64,000 nucleotides of DNA from positions 62,001-126,000 of the forward strand of contig NZ_BCXA01000016.1 in NCBI RefSeq assembly GCF_001894865.1, given 5' to 3'. Shown one piece after another: positions 29,435 to 38,194 of the stretch (positions are counted from its first letter, which is position 1; each line of letters begins with the position of its first letter). Source of the DNA: Rhodococcus maanshanensis NBRC 100610 (lineage in GTDB: Bacteria > Actinomycetota > Actinomycetes > Mycobacteriales > Mycobacteriaceae). The translations under genes were made by a program, and so were the position numbers. Under the pieces are notes generated by a model that was given only the letters and a program-made list of their open reading frames with translations, ran no database searches and was not told the origin of the DNA.

Positions 29435-30340
29435 TCAGAAGGGACGGTCGCCGACGATGCCCGCGCGTTCCATCTTTCGGACCGCGGGCCAGTAGTCCTG
29501 GACCGCGTAATGCTGCGTCGACCTGTTGTCCCAGATCGCCACGCTGTTGCGCGTCCACCGCCACCGCACCTGGTACTCGGGGATGGTGGCCTGGCTCTGC
29601 AGGTAGCGCAGCAGTTCCCCGGCGCCGGGCGCATAGTCGATGCCGCAGCGCACGTTCTCGGCGGTGTGGAAGTTCGTCAGGTGGGTGGTGAACGAGTTGA
29701 CGAACAGGATCTTCTCCCCCGTCTCCGGGTGGGTGCGCACCACCGGATGCTCGGCGTCCGGGAAACGCTCCTTGAGCTCGAGCCGCTGCTCGATCGGCAT
29801 CCGCGCCCCGAACGACGCCTCGATGCTGTGCCGCGCCCGCAGGCCCTCGATCTGCTCCTTGACCCGCTCGGGCAACTTCTCGTAGGCCAGCGCCATGTTC
29901 ACCCACATGGTGTCGCCGCCCACCTCTGGCCCCTCGACGCATCGCAGCACGGATCCCATCGGCGGGTTCTCCCGCCACGTCGCATCGCAGTGAAAGGAGT
30001 TCTCGAACTGCTCGGGCGGGCTGTCGAGGTCCTTGTAGATCCGAACGAGGCCGGGGTGCTCCGGGTCGCTGCCGAGCACGGGGTGGTCCTCGAGCGAACC
30101 GAACCGCTCGGCGAGTGCCACGTGCTCGCCCCTGCTCATGTCCTGGTCCCGGAAGAACAGCACCTTGTACTGGAGCAGCAGCGACTTCAGTTCCGCGAAG
30201 CGCTGGTCGTCGCGCGCGACATCGGCGAGATCGACGCCGAGGACCTCCGCGCCGATGCTGCAGGTCAGCGGTCGTGCATCCATCGCAGGCATGGCGGTGC
30301 CTGCGGTTCGATCGGCCACGCGGTCGATGGTTGTGGTCAT
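29435..30340 (-). CDS. TauD/TfdA family 2-oxoglutarate/Fe(II) dioxygenase
   Basis: A 301-residue non-heme iron oxygenase. The HxD iron ligands are in FHCDATWRENPPMG, the distal histidine is in DNRSTQHYAVQDYW, and the 2-oxoglutarate arginine region follows (MERAGIVGDRPF). It probably hydroxylates an organic sulfonate, sulfate, aryloxy acid or amine; the true substrate is not visible. No sulfonate transporter or sulfatase gene is near, which argues against a simple taurine role. It lies between the quinone oxidoreductase (32 bases upstream) and the BKACE gene. Confidence 0.85.
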   Translation of the reverse strand: MTTTIDRVADRTAGTAMPAMDARPLTCSIGAEVLGVDLADVARDDQRFAELKSLLLQYKVLFFRDQDMSRGEHVALAERFGSLEDHPVLGSDPEHPGLVRIYKDLDSPPEQFENSFHCDATWRENPPMGSVLRCVEGPEVGGDTMWVNMALAYEKLPERVKEQIEGLRARHSIEASFGARMPIEQRLELKERFPDAEHPVVRTHPETGEKILFVNSFTTHLTNFHTAENVRCGIDYAPGAGELLRYLQSQATIPEYQVRWRWTRNSVAIWDNRSTQHYAVQDYWPAVRKMERAGIVGDRPF

Positions 30341-30372
30341 GACGCTCTCCCTTGCGAACGGGTGGTTCGGAT

Positions 30373-31347
30373 TCAGACTGAGAAGACCGAGGAGCCGATG
30401 CTGATGCCGGACTCCAGGTCGCGATGGGCCTTCTCGGCGTCCTCGAGCCCGTAGCGCTGGTTGATCTCGATGGAGATGCGGCCGGCCGCGACATGACCGA
30501 ACAGTTCGCCCGCGAGCTCAGCCCGCTCGGCCGGATCGGCGATGTAGTCGGCGAGCGCGGGCCTGGTCACGAACAGCGACCCCTTGACCGCGAGCTGCAT
30601 GGCATCGATCGGCGGGATCGGGCCGGATGCGGTACCGAAGGCCACCAGCAGGCCCCGCCGGGCGAGCGAGTCGATCGAGGTCTGGAACGTGGACGCCCCG
30701 ATGCTGTCGTAGACCACCGGCACGCCCGCCCCGCCGGTGAGCTCTCGTACCCGCTCGGCGACGTTCTCCCTCGTGTAGACGATGACCTCTCCGCACCCGT
30801 GAGCGCGCGCAACCGCCGCCTTCTCGTCGGTCGACACAGTGCCGATCACGTTGACGCCCAGCAGCTTCGCCCACTGGCAGAAGATCAGCCCGACGCCGCC
30901 CGCGGCCGCGTGCAGCAACACCGTGTCGCCTGCCTTGAGGGGATGGATCCGGCGGAGCAGGTACGAGGTGGTGAGGCCGCGCATGGTCATCGCGGCCGCG
31001 GTCTCGAACTCGATCGCGTCCGGAAGTGCGATGAGGTGTTCGGCGGGCATCACGCGCTCGGTGCTGTACGCACCGAGCGGGCTCCCGGTGTAGGTGACGC
31101 GGTCACCCTCCCGGAAGTCGGTGACACCGGCACCGACCGCCTCCACGACGCCCGCACCCTCAACACCCATACCCGCAGGCAGGGGCGCGGGGTACATGCC
31201 CGTGCGGAAGTAGGTGTCGGCGAAGTTCAGGCCGACCGCTCCGTGGCGGACCCGCACCTCACCCGGACCCGGGTCGCCGACCTCGACGGATTCCCATCGC
31301 AGGACCTCCGGGCCGCCGGTTTCGTAGAAGCGGATCGCCTTTGCCAT
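30373..31347 (-). CDS. qor: NADPH:quinone oxidoreductase (zeta-crystallin type MDR)
   Basis: A zinc-free MDR reductase of 324 residues. Family blocks: VGLNFADTYFRTGMYP, MGVEGAGVVEAVG and the Rossmann motif LLHAAAGGVGLIFCQWAKLLG. ATG at 31347 has AAGGAG seven bases upstream; the very long frame upstream is spurious. It is the first gene of the qor-tauD-BKACE run and is divergent from an AraC-type regulator gene. Whether it reduces a quinone or an enone intermediate of the pathway is not evident. Confidence 0.87.
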   Translation of the reverse strand: MAKAIRFYETGGPEVLRWESVEVGDPGPGEVRVRHGAVGLNFADTYFRTGMYPAPLPAGMGVEGAGVVEAVGAGVTDFREGDRVTYTGSPLGAYSTERVMPAEHLIALPDAIEFETAAAMTMRGLTTSYLLRRIHPLKAGDTVLLHAAAGGVGLIFCQWAKLLGVNVIGTVSTDEKAAVARAHGCGEVIVYTRENVAERVRELTGGAGVPVVYDSIGASTFQTSIDSLARRGLLVAFGTASGPIPPIDAMQLAVKGSLFVTRPALADYIADPAERAELAGELFGHVAAGRISIEINQRYGLEDAEKAHRDLESGISIGSSVFSV

Positions 31348-31505
31348 TGCCTTCTCCTTGATCGTGGTTCCGCCCCTGGGCGGACATCTCGCTGCGCTGT
31401 CGGATGTGCCCTTCGCGGGGTCCGCCACCGAAAGCGATCGACGCATTCGGTGTGACTCAGATGACACAACGGTAGCCACGAGATCGCATTCACACTTATC
31501 CTCAG

Positions 31506-31560
31506 GGGACATATTTATTTCCTGTTCGGGACACCCAGCCGCGGGTACCGAGCGGGACAC
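31506..31560. promoter_or_regulatory. Three GGGACA direct repeats in the qor/araC divergent region
   Basis: GGGACA occurs at 31506, 31528 and 31554 on the plus strand within an AT-rich stretch upstream of the AraC-type gene, at 22- and 26-base steps. The last copy reads GGGACACATGTG, and an inverted relative (GGGCACATGTCCC) lies downstream at about 32616-32628, before the CMD/MFS genes. Confidence 0.4.
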
Positions 31561-31581
31561 ATGTGAAGGAAGGTGATGCGG

Positions 31582-32586
31582 ATGACCAAGCCCCTCGCTC
31601 GATATGCCGCGCTGACCGGCTACGTCGAACTGAGCCGCACCCTTTCGCTCGATCCGGTGCAGCTGCTCAGGAGTGTCGGACTCGACCCCGCCGGGCTGGA
31701 CCTGCAGGACCGCTGGGTGCCCGCATCCTCGGTCGCACGCCTCCTGGAACTGTCCGCGGCGACATCGGGGCGCCAGGACTTCGCACTGAAGCTGGCCGAG
31801 CGGCGGCGCCTGTCCACCCTCGGCCCGCTGAGCGTGAGCATCCGGGACGAGCCGGACGCCCGCAGCGCACTCCTGATGCTGATCCGCTACCAGCACACCT
31901 ACAACGAGTCGCTGCACATCCGGCTGTCCGAGCGCGACGGCCTGGCCACGATCCGCATCAGCATCGATCCCGGCGACCCGGTCCCGGTCCGGCAGTCCGT
32001 CGAACTGGCGGTCGCGGTGACCCACCAGCTGCTGCGACACCTACTGGGCGAACGGTGGCATCCGGTATCCGTCAGCTTCGAACACGACCGCCCTACCGAC
32101 GATGCGACGCACCGCCAGGTCTTCGACGCACCACTGCACTTCAACAGCGAGTACTCCGGAATCATCACCTACACAGGCGATCTGGACGAACCCAACAGGC
32201 TCTCCGACCCGCTGCTGCGGTCCTATGCGCAGCAACTCCTCGACACGCTCACCACACCGGAGGAACCCACGCTCACCAATCGCGTTCGCGAACTCGTCGA
32301 ACTCCTGCTGCCGAGCGGACGCTGCTCGATCGAGCAGGTTGCCCGCAGCCTCGGCGTGGACCGCCGAACGGTGCATCGGCACCTCGCGAAGTCGGGCCAG
32401 ACCTTCACCTCGGTCGTCGACTCCACCCGTGCCGAACTCGCGACACGCATGGTCGCGGGCAGGCGCTACTCGTTCACGGAGATCTCCGAACTGCTCGCCT
32501 TCTCGACACCGAGCAGCTTCTCCCGCTGGTTCCATCAGCAGTTCGGCATGAGCCCCCGAGAGTGGCGCAAGCAAACCGAGGGTTAG
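31582..32586 (+). CDS. AraC family transcriptional regulator
   Basis: A 334-residue regulator. The N-terminal 190 residues resemble the arabinose-binding-like domain of OruR/ArgR-type AraC proteins (YAALTGYVELSRTLSLDPVQLL). The C-terminal domain has two helix-turn-helix units (SIEQVARSLGVDRRTVHRHL and FTEISELLAFSTPSSFSRWF, ending HQQFGMSPREWR). ATG at 31582 is preferred because AAGGAAGG ends eight bases upstream; GTG/ATG codons nine and six bases earlier overlap that site. It is divergent from qor and upstream of the CMD and MFS genes, and could control either side. Confidence 0.87.
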   Translation: MTKPLARYAALTGYVELSRTLSLDPVQLLRSVGLDPAGLDLQDRWVPASSVARLLELSAATSGRQDFALKLAERRRLSTLGPLSVSIRDEPDARSALLMLIRYQHTYNESLHIRLSERDGLATIRISIDPGDPVPVRQSVELAVAVTHQLLRHLLGERWHPVSVSFEHDRPTDDATHRQVFDAPLHFNSEYSGIITYTGDLDEPNRLSDPLLRSYAQQLLDTLTTPEEPTLTNRVRELVELLLPSGRCSIEQVARSLGVDRRTVHRHLAKSGQTFTSVVDSTRAELATRMVAGRRYSFTEISELLAFSTPSSFSRWFHQQFGMSPREWRKQTEG

Positions 32587-32758
32587 GTCGGTTTCGGTAC
32601 ACCGCACCCACCCCGGGGCACATGTCCCGAAATGCAAAGAATCCCGTCCCGCACAGGCAATTATTCGGCTCATGGGCGACGTAACGTGATGCAGGCCACT
32701 ATCGGGCCGGGCCATAGCCCACATCACACCCGATTCGTTCTCCGTGAAACGAGCCGCC

Positions 32759-33145
32759 ATGACCGCTGAGCCGATACCCACCCCCACGCTCGACCGCATG
32801 AAGCAGGCGGGAAGCTGGAATCCACTGTGGGACACCTTGTCCGAGTGGGATCCGGAGTGGACCGAGCAGTTCATGGCGATGAACGCCACGCCCGTGCGGC
32901 GTGGGGTGTTCACACCCGAGTTCGTCGAACTGCTGAGCATCGCCATCGATGCCGCCGCCACCCACATGTACGCGCCTGGAGTTCGCCGGCACATCCGGGC
33001 CGCGCTCGAGCTCGGCGTGTCCAGGGAGGAAATCCTCACTGTCCTCCAGATGGTCAGCGTCCTCGGAATCCACGCCTGCAATCTCGGCGTGCCGATCCTC
33101 GCGGAGGAACTCGACGCGTACGAGTCCCGACGCGCGGCACGCTGA
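32759..33145 (+). CDS. Carboxymuconolactone decarboxylase family protein
   Basis: A 128-residue CMD/AhpD-fold protein (VRRGVFTPEFVELLSIAIDA, then HIRAALELGVSREEILTVLQ and SVLGIHACNLGVPIL). The cysteine-pair of AhpD (CxxC) is absent, so peroxidase activity is unlikely. A GTG at 32744 would add five residues; the ATG is preferred. It is followed after 47 bases by an MFS transporter gene on the same strand, and the two probably form an operon behind the AraC regulator. Confidence 0.78.
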   Translation: MTAEPIPTPTLDRMKQAGSWNPLWDTLSEWDPEWTEQFMAMNATPVRRGVFTPEFVELLSIAIDAAATHMYAPGVRRHIRAALELGVSREEILTVLQMVSVLGIHACNLGVPILAEELDAYESRRAAR

Positions 33146-33192
33146 GCGCCGGTCCCACCCCTTCCCCTCCAGCCGCACCCCCAGGAGCACTC

Positions 33193-34530
33193 ATGGGACT
33201 GACATCCACCACCACCGAACTCGAGATCGCAGGCGTTGAACCGCTGAGTTCCCCGACGGCCGCCGGCCGCCGCACCTCGTACTACCCCTGGCTCGTCTTC
33301 GCCCTCACCTTCGCGTTGCTGTTGTCCGACTACATGTCCCGTCAGGTGCTCAGTGCGGTCTTTCCGTTCCTGAAGGCCGACTGGGCCCTGTCGGATTCCC
33401 AGCTCGCCTCGCTCACCAGCATCGTCGCGCTGATGGTCGGCCTGCTGACGCTCCCGCTCTCACTCCTGGCCGACCGATGGGGCCGGGTGAAGAGCCTGGT
33501 GCTGATGGCCACGCTGTGGAGCATCGCGACGCTCCTGTGCGCGATCGCATCCAACTACGAGCAGATGCTGGCCGCCCGCTTCCTCGTCGGCGTCGGCGAG
33601 GCCGCCTACGGGAGCGTCGGGATCGCCGTTGTGCTCGGTGTCTTCGCGCCCCGGGTTCATTCGACACTGAGCGGCGCCTTCATGGCCGGGGGTTCCTTCG
33701 GCTCCGTTGTCGGTGTCTCCCTCGGCGGCGTCATCGCCGTGCATCTGAGCTGGCGTTGGTCCTTCGCCGCGATGGCGGTACTCGGCCTCCTGCTCGTCGC
33801 CCTGTTCCGTGCCCTCGTCACCGAACGCCGGTTGGCAGAGCACGCCGCCGACCAGAACGTCGTGACGGTCGGGACCACCGGGAGCGCCATCCGGGTCCCG
33901 GTGTCGAGCCTGTTCACCAATCCCGCGGTGTGGTGCGCCTATCTGGGAGGCGGCCTACAGATGTTCACCGCCGCGGTCCTGCTCGCCTGGACGCCCAGCT
34001 TCTTCAACCGGTACTACGGCATGGCGCCCGACAAGGCGGGCGCGATCGCATCGGTGTTCGTGTTGCTCATCGGGACGGGCATGATCGTGTGCGGCATCAT
34101 CACCGACCGGGTGAGCAGGAACAACCCGGCCGGAAAGTGGTCGAGCGCGATCGCCTTCTGCCTGATCTCGTTCCTCGCGCTCGGCCTTGGACTCCGCCTG
34201 GACACCGGAGCACCGCAACTCGTCCTGCTGGGAATCGGAGCCTTCTTCGCCGCGGGATCGTCGGGCCCCTCCGCGGCCATGGTGGCCAGCCTGACCCACC
34301 CGTCGGTGCGATCGTCCGCACTCGGCACCCTCACCGTCGCCAACAACGTGCTCGGCCTGGCGTTGGGCCCCTTCGTCATCGGTGTCCTCGCCGATCGCCT
34401 CGGCCTGCTCGAGGCCCTGCAGCTGTCGCCACTGGTGTACCTCCTCGCGATGGTCGCCCTCGTCGCGGGCAAGCGGCTCTACCCCGCGGGACTCAAGAAG
34501 CTCGCGGCACAGAGCGCCGCGGCGGCCTGA
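33193..34530 (+). CDS. MFS transporter (aromatic/organic-anion symporter-like)
   Basis: A 445-residue, twelve-helix transporter. The start ATG at 33193 has AGGAG six bases upstream; the long frame before it runs in the CMD gene. The helix 2-3 loop LPLSLLADRWGRVKSLVLMA and helix 4-5 region ARFLVGVGEAAYGSVG are MFS signatures, the latter as in spinster/ACS-type carriers. It lies behind an AraC regulator and CMD protein, so uptake of the inducer of that locus is plausible. The substrate is unknown. It ends at a strong bidirectional hairpin. Confidence 0.87.
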   Translation: MGLTSTTTELEIAGVEPLSSPTAAGRRTSYYPWLVFALTFALLLSDYMSRQVLSAVFPFLKADWALSDSQLASLTSIVALMVGLLTLPLSLLADRWGRVKSLVLMATLWSIATLLCAIASNYEQMLAARFLVGVGEAAYGSVGIAVVLGVFAPRVHSTLSGAFMAGGSFGSVVGVSLGGVIAVHLSWRWSFAAMAVLGLLLVALFRALVTERRLAEHAADQNVVTVGTTGSAIRVPVSSLFTNPAVWCAYLGGGLQMFTAAVLLAWTPSFFNRYYGMAPDKAGAIASVFVLLIGTGMIVCGIITDRVSRNNPAGKWSSAIAFCLISFLALGLGLRLDTGAPQLVLLGIGAFFAAGSSGPSAAMVASLTHPSVRSSALGTLTVANNVLGLALGPFVIGVLADRLGLLEALQLSPLVYLLAMVALVAGKRLYPAGLKKLAAQSAAAA

Positions 34531-34536
34531 CCGTCG

Positions 34537-34571
34537 CGAGTGGGGTTGGTTCACCGAACCAACCCCACTCG
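34537..34571. terminator. Bidirectional terminator between convergent genes
   Basis: Perfect 16-bp arms CGAGTGGGGTTGGTTC (34537-34552) and GAACCAACCCCACTCG (34556-34571) with the loop ACC, placed six bases after the MFS stop and 13 bases after the HAD-lipoprotein stop on the other strand. It would end both transcripts. Confidence 0.85.
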
Positions 34572-34584
34572 TGGCGTTCACACG

Positions 34585-35877
34585 TCAGTAGACGGTGTCG
34601 GCCTGGTCCTCGATCACCGATCCGTCAGCCCTGTGGACCGCCCCCTTGCCGCCGTCCGCGGCGGTGAAGGCCTTGGTCGAGCAGGGGTAGGGCTCCGCCG
34701 CGCGTTCCTTCGGATCGAGGAACATCGGATTGACCAGCCACCGCTCGTCACTGTTGTCGTAGGCGTTGCACATGAGCTCGGCGTTGTTGCGGTTGATCAC
34801 CAGGCGCGCCCCGGTCGCGTCCCCGAGGAACGTCACGTCGGTGACGGAGTCGCCCGCCGCGAACACCTGGCGCCGGTCGGCGGGCAACTGATCGAACGCC
34901 GCGGGCCCGCTCACCCCGAACACGACCTCGTTGACCTGGCACCGCTTGCCGTCGATGTACGGGATCACCGAGTCCTCGCCGTCGCCCACACCGCCACAGC
35001 CGACGAGGTGCCTCGTCAGGACACCGTTCTCGACGACCGGGCGTACGCCCATCGCCCGTTCGGGCGCAAGGCCCAGCTCCTCCGCCCACACCCGCACCAC
35101 GGGCTCCGCCGATGCGGAGATGATGCGAACATCGAAGCCGTTGGTACGCAGCACTTTCACGAGGTCGGCGATCTGCGGGTAGTACCTCACGTACCCGTCG
35201 ACCTGGGTGGTTCCCACGGTCTGCTCGGCCCCCTCCTGCGCGGCGAGGTTCTCGGTTCTTGCCGCCCTGGCGTAGTCGGCCACCTCGTCGGGCGAATGCC
35301 CACCCATCAGCGCAACCGCCCAGGCGTACGCGGGTTTCGTCCGCCGATGGTCGTACCCGGCGAAGGCCGGCTTCCCCGACGTGGTCTCGTCGTCCAGCAC
35401 GGCGACCATCTCGTCGGCGCAGTCGAGATCGGAACGGGTGGGCAGCGGGCCGCCGGGCGCCACCTCGGTGCCGCAGGCCGCCCCCAGCGCCGCGACCGCG
35501 TCCGGGGTCAGGAATCGGCTCGTCGTCGCCCAATCCGCGCCCTCGGGCTGAAGGATCTTGTCATTTTTGATCATCCAGTACGCGGTCGCGCTGCCGATGT
35601 CGTTCTTGACCACGGTGTTGTCCCAGTCGAACAACGCGAGCGGGGCACCGTTCGCGACATCACCGTCGACGCCACAGGTGCCCTTCTCCGCGATCATGCG
35701 GTCCAGCAGTTGCCGGTTCTCGCCGAACCATTCGAGCCCCGGGTCGAGAACGGCGCAGCTGCTGGTGTCGGGCGCGGCAGCGGCGGCGCCGTCACCGCCG
35801 GACGAGCAGGATGCGGTCAGCGCGATCACGCCGGACAGGGCACACGCCCAGGCGGCGCGCGTACGGAACGACTTCAC
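34585..35877 (-). CDS. Secreted HAD-type phosphatase lipoprotein
   Basis: A 430-residue exported protein. GTG at 35877 (AGAGG seven bases upstream) starts a signal peptide ending in a lipobox, GVIALTASC. The mature part has HAD motif I LFDWDNTVVKND, a motif II serine in RIISASAEP and motif IV in FAAGDSVTDVTFLGD. It resembles the periplasmic phosphorylcholine/phosphorylethanolamine phosphatases in being an exported HAD enzyme, but specificity is inferred only from its place 110 bases after eutC. It would release ethanolamine outside the membrane for the Eat permease. Confidence 0.78.
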   Translation of the reverse strand: MKSFRTRAAWACALSGVIALTASCSSGGDGAAAAAPDTSSCAVLDPGLEWFGENRQLLDRMIAEKGTCGVDGDVANGAPLALFDWDNTVVKNDIGSATAYWMIKNDKILQPEGADWATTSRFLTPDAVAALGAACGTEVAPGGPLPTRSDLDCADEMVAVLDDETTSGKPAFAGYDHRRTKPAYAWAVALMGGHSPDEVADYARAARTENLAAQEGAEQTVGTTQVDGYVRYYPQIADLVKVLRTNGFDVRIISASAEPVVRVWAEELGLAPERAMGVRPVVENGVLTRHLVGCGGVGDGEDSVIPYIDGKRCQVNEVVFGVSGPAAFDQLPADRRQVFAAGDSVTDVTFLGDATGARLVINRNNAELMCNAYDNSDERWLVNPMFLDPKERAAEPYPCSTKAFTAADGGKGAVHRADGSVIEDQADTVY

Positions 35878-35987
35878 CAGGAATCCTCTTTCTCGAGTGG
35901 TGCGGGCGCGCGGGAGCACGCCGGCACATGAATCACGTGGAAACACAGTGGCGACGAAGGGAGGACCTCTCGGCTGGGCCGAGCAGG

Positions 35988-36785
35988 TCAGTCGAGGGTC
36001 AGAACCTCTCCTGAGGACAACGTGTCGGACCGCGAGGTGTCCTTGAGGTCGACTCCGGAGCGTCCCAGCTTTCGGGCGCCGGACACCAAGCCCGCCACCA
36101 CCTTTGCGGCCTGGGCGTAGCCGAGTCCCTCCGGCGGGTGGATGTTGGAGACGCAGTTTCGATCGGCATCGGTGCGACCGGGCCGGGGTAGATGCGTCAG
36201 GTAGATGCCGAGGCTGTCCGCCACCGACAGTCCCGGCCGCTCCCCGATCAACACGATCAGCGTCCGGACCCCCATCGCCTCGGCGATGTGGTCACCGAGC
36301 GCCACCCGCGCCTCCGTCGCGATCACCGGCGGCGCGAGCGAGTACCTGTCCGAGAGTTCCTCGGCCAGCGCTCCCAGCAGCGCGGCACCGTGATCCATCA
36401 GGGCTCGGGGCGAGAGACCGTCCCCGAGAACGAAACCCAGGTCGGCGCCGCTGCGCGGCACACCCGCCAGATCGGCGGGCAGTCGACCGAGGTCTGGCCT
36501 GCGCAGGTACTCGGCGCGGCTGCCTGCCCGGCTCGTCACCCGCACGGGACTGCCGAGCCCGAGCGCCTCGACCTGCTGCGACAGCACATCGGTGTCCAAC
36601 GGTAGGTGCACCGCATCGCGGGCCGCGGCGTGTGCGGCGCGGAACTCGAGCACCCGGTCGGTCGGCAGCGAGTCCCCGGCCCGGCCGAGCCCGATCCGGG
36701 ACTGCGTGCTGAGCCGCAGCTCCTCCCAGAAGTCCCGTGGCTCCGCGTCGGCCCGTGCCGTACCCGTACGCTTCTCGAGGTTCAC
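35988..36785 (-). CDS. eutC: Ethanolamine ammonia-lyase small subunit
   Basis: Small subunit of the adenosylcobalamin-dependent lyase that converts ethanolamine to acetaldehyde and ammonia. The 265-residue protein has the EutC blocks STQSRIGLGRAGDSLPT, LEFRAAHAAARDAVH, FVLGDGLSPRALMDHG and IGERPGLSVADSLGIYLTH, with the C-terminal NCVSNIHPPEGLGY that contributes to cobalamin binding. GTG at 36785 overlaps the eutB stop by four bases, as expected for coupled subunits. Confidence 0.94.
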   Translation of the reverse strand: MNLEKRTGTARADAEPRDFWEELRLSTQSRIGLGRAGDSLPTDRVLEFRAAHAAARDAVHLPLDTDVLSQQVEALGLGSPVRVTSRAGSRAEYLRRPDLGRLPADLAGVPRSGADLGFVLGDGLSPRALMDHGAALLGALAEELSDRYSLAPPVIATEARVALGDHIAEAMGVRTLIVLIGERPGLSVADSLGIYLTHLPRPGRTDADRNCVSNIHPPEGLGYAQAAKVVAGLVSGARKLGRSGVDLKDTSRSDTLSSGEVLTLD

Positions 36786-38194
36786 AGCGCCCCCGTCAGA
36801 GCGCGCAGCGGTGAGGCCGCCGCGTCCACCGGGAGGACCCGGCCCGCCGCGTCGGTCATGCCGAGCCGATGCAGCCAGGCCTCGAACTCCGGGGCGGGCC
36901 GCAGGCCGAGCACCTGCCGGACGTACAGCGCGTCATGGAAGCTCAGGCTCTGATAGCCGAGCATCACGTCGTCCGCTCCCGGCACCGCGATGACGAACGC
37001 CGCCCCCGCCGCGCCGAGGAGGGTGAGCAGGGTGTCCATGTCGTCCTGGTCGGCCTCGGCGTGGTTGGTGTAGCAGACGTCGACGCCCATCGGCAGCCCG
37101 AGCAGCTTCCCGCAGAAGTGGTCCTCCAGCCCGGCCCTGATGATCTGCTTGCCGTCGTACAGGTACTCCGGACCGATGAAACCCACCACCGTGTTGACCA
37201 GGAGCGGTTCCAGGTCGCGGGCCACCGCGTAGGCGCGCGTCTCCAGCGTCTGCTGGTCCACGGGACGCCCACCGGTGCCGAGGTGGGCACCCGCGCTCAG
37301 CGCGGAGCCCTGGCCGGTCTCCAGGTACATGACGTTGTTGCCGACGGTGCCCCTCCCGAGCGAGCGCCCCGCGGCGTTGGCCTCCCGCAGCAGCGGCACC
37401 GTGACACCGAAGCTCGCGTTCGCGCCCTCGGTGCCCGCGATGGACTGGAACACCAGGTCCACCGGCACGCCCGCCTCGATCAGTTCCATCGTGGTGGTGA
37501 CGTGGGAGAGCACGCAGGACTGGGTGGGGATCTCGAATCGCTGCCGGATCTCGTCGAGCAGGTGGAGCAGGTCCGAGGTGGCGTGCGGCGAGTCGGTTGC
37601 CGGGTTGATCCCGATCACCGCGTCGCCGCAGCCGAGCAGCAGCCCGTCCAGCGTGGCGGCCGCGATGCCGCGCGGGTCGTCGGTCGGATGGTTGGGCTGC
37701 AGCCGGGTGCTCAACCTGCCGGGCAGCCCGACCGTGGTCCGGAAACCCGCGGTGACCACGGCCGCCCGCGCGACCGCGATGAGGTCCTGGTTCCGCATGA
37801 TCTTGCTGACCGCCGCCACCATCTCCGGCGTCAGCCCCGGCGCGACCGCCCGCAGCGTGGTGGCCGCGTCGTCACCCGCGGCCACCTCGAGCAGCCAGTC
37901 GCGCAGACCCCCGACCGTCAGGTGCGAGATCGGCTGGAACGCAGCGCGATCGTGCGAGTCGATGATCAGCCTGGTGACCTCGTCGGTCTCGTACGGCACC
38001 AGCAACTCGTGCAGGAACGTCTCGAGCGGGACGTCGGCGAGTGCCCACTGCGCCGCCGCGCGCTCGGCATCGGAGGCGGCCGCGCACCCGGCCAGCTCGT
38101 CACCGCTGCGCAGCGGGGTCGCCTTGGCCATCAGCTCGACGAGCCCGTCGAAGCTGTGGGTGGTGCCGCCGATCGTCTGGCTGTAGTGCGTCAT
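36782..38194 (-). CDS. eutB: Ethanolamine ammonia-lyase large subunit
   Basis: Catalytic subunit, 470 residues (family about 455). Typical blocks: RLQPNHPTDDPRGIAAATLD, GDAVIGINPATDS, FQSIAGTEGANASFGVTVPL, LETGQGSALSAGAHLGTGG and the strongly conserved FIGPEYLYDGKQIIRAGLED. Needs adenosylcobalamin. The ATG at 38194 overlaps the permease stop (ATGA). No EutA reactivase and no microcompartment shell genes are present in the window. Confidence 0.95.
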   Translation of the reverse strand: MTHYSQTIGGTTHSFDGLVELMAKATPLRSGDELAGCAAASDAERAAAQWALADVPLETFLHELLVPYETDEVTRLIIDSHDRAAFQPISHLTVGGLRDWLLEVAAGDDAATTLRAVAPGLTPEMVAAVSKIMRNQDLIAVARAAVVTAGFRTTVGLPGRLSTRLQPNHPTDDPRGIAAATLDGLLLGCGDAVIGINPATDSPHATSDLLHLLDEIRQRFEIPTQSCVLSHVTTTMELIEAGVPVDLVFQSIAGTEGANASFGVTVPLLREANAAGRSLGRGTVGNNVMYLETGQGSALSAGAHLGTGGRPVDQQTLETRAYAVARDLEPLLVNTVVGFIGPEYLYDGKQIIRAGLEDHFCGKLLGLPMGVDVCYTNHAEADQDDMDTLLTLLGAAGAAFVIAVPGADDVMLGYQSLSFHDALYVRQVLGLRPAPEFEAWLHRLGMTDAAGRVLPVDAAASPLRALTGAL

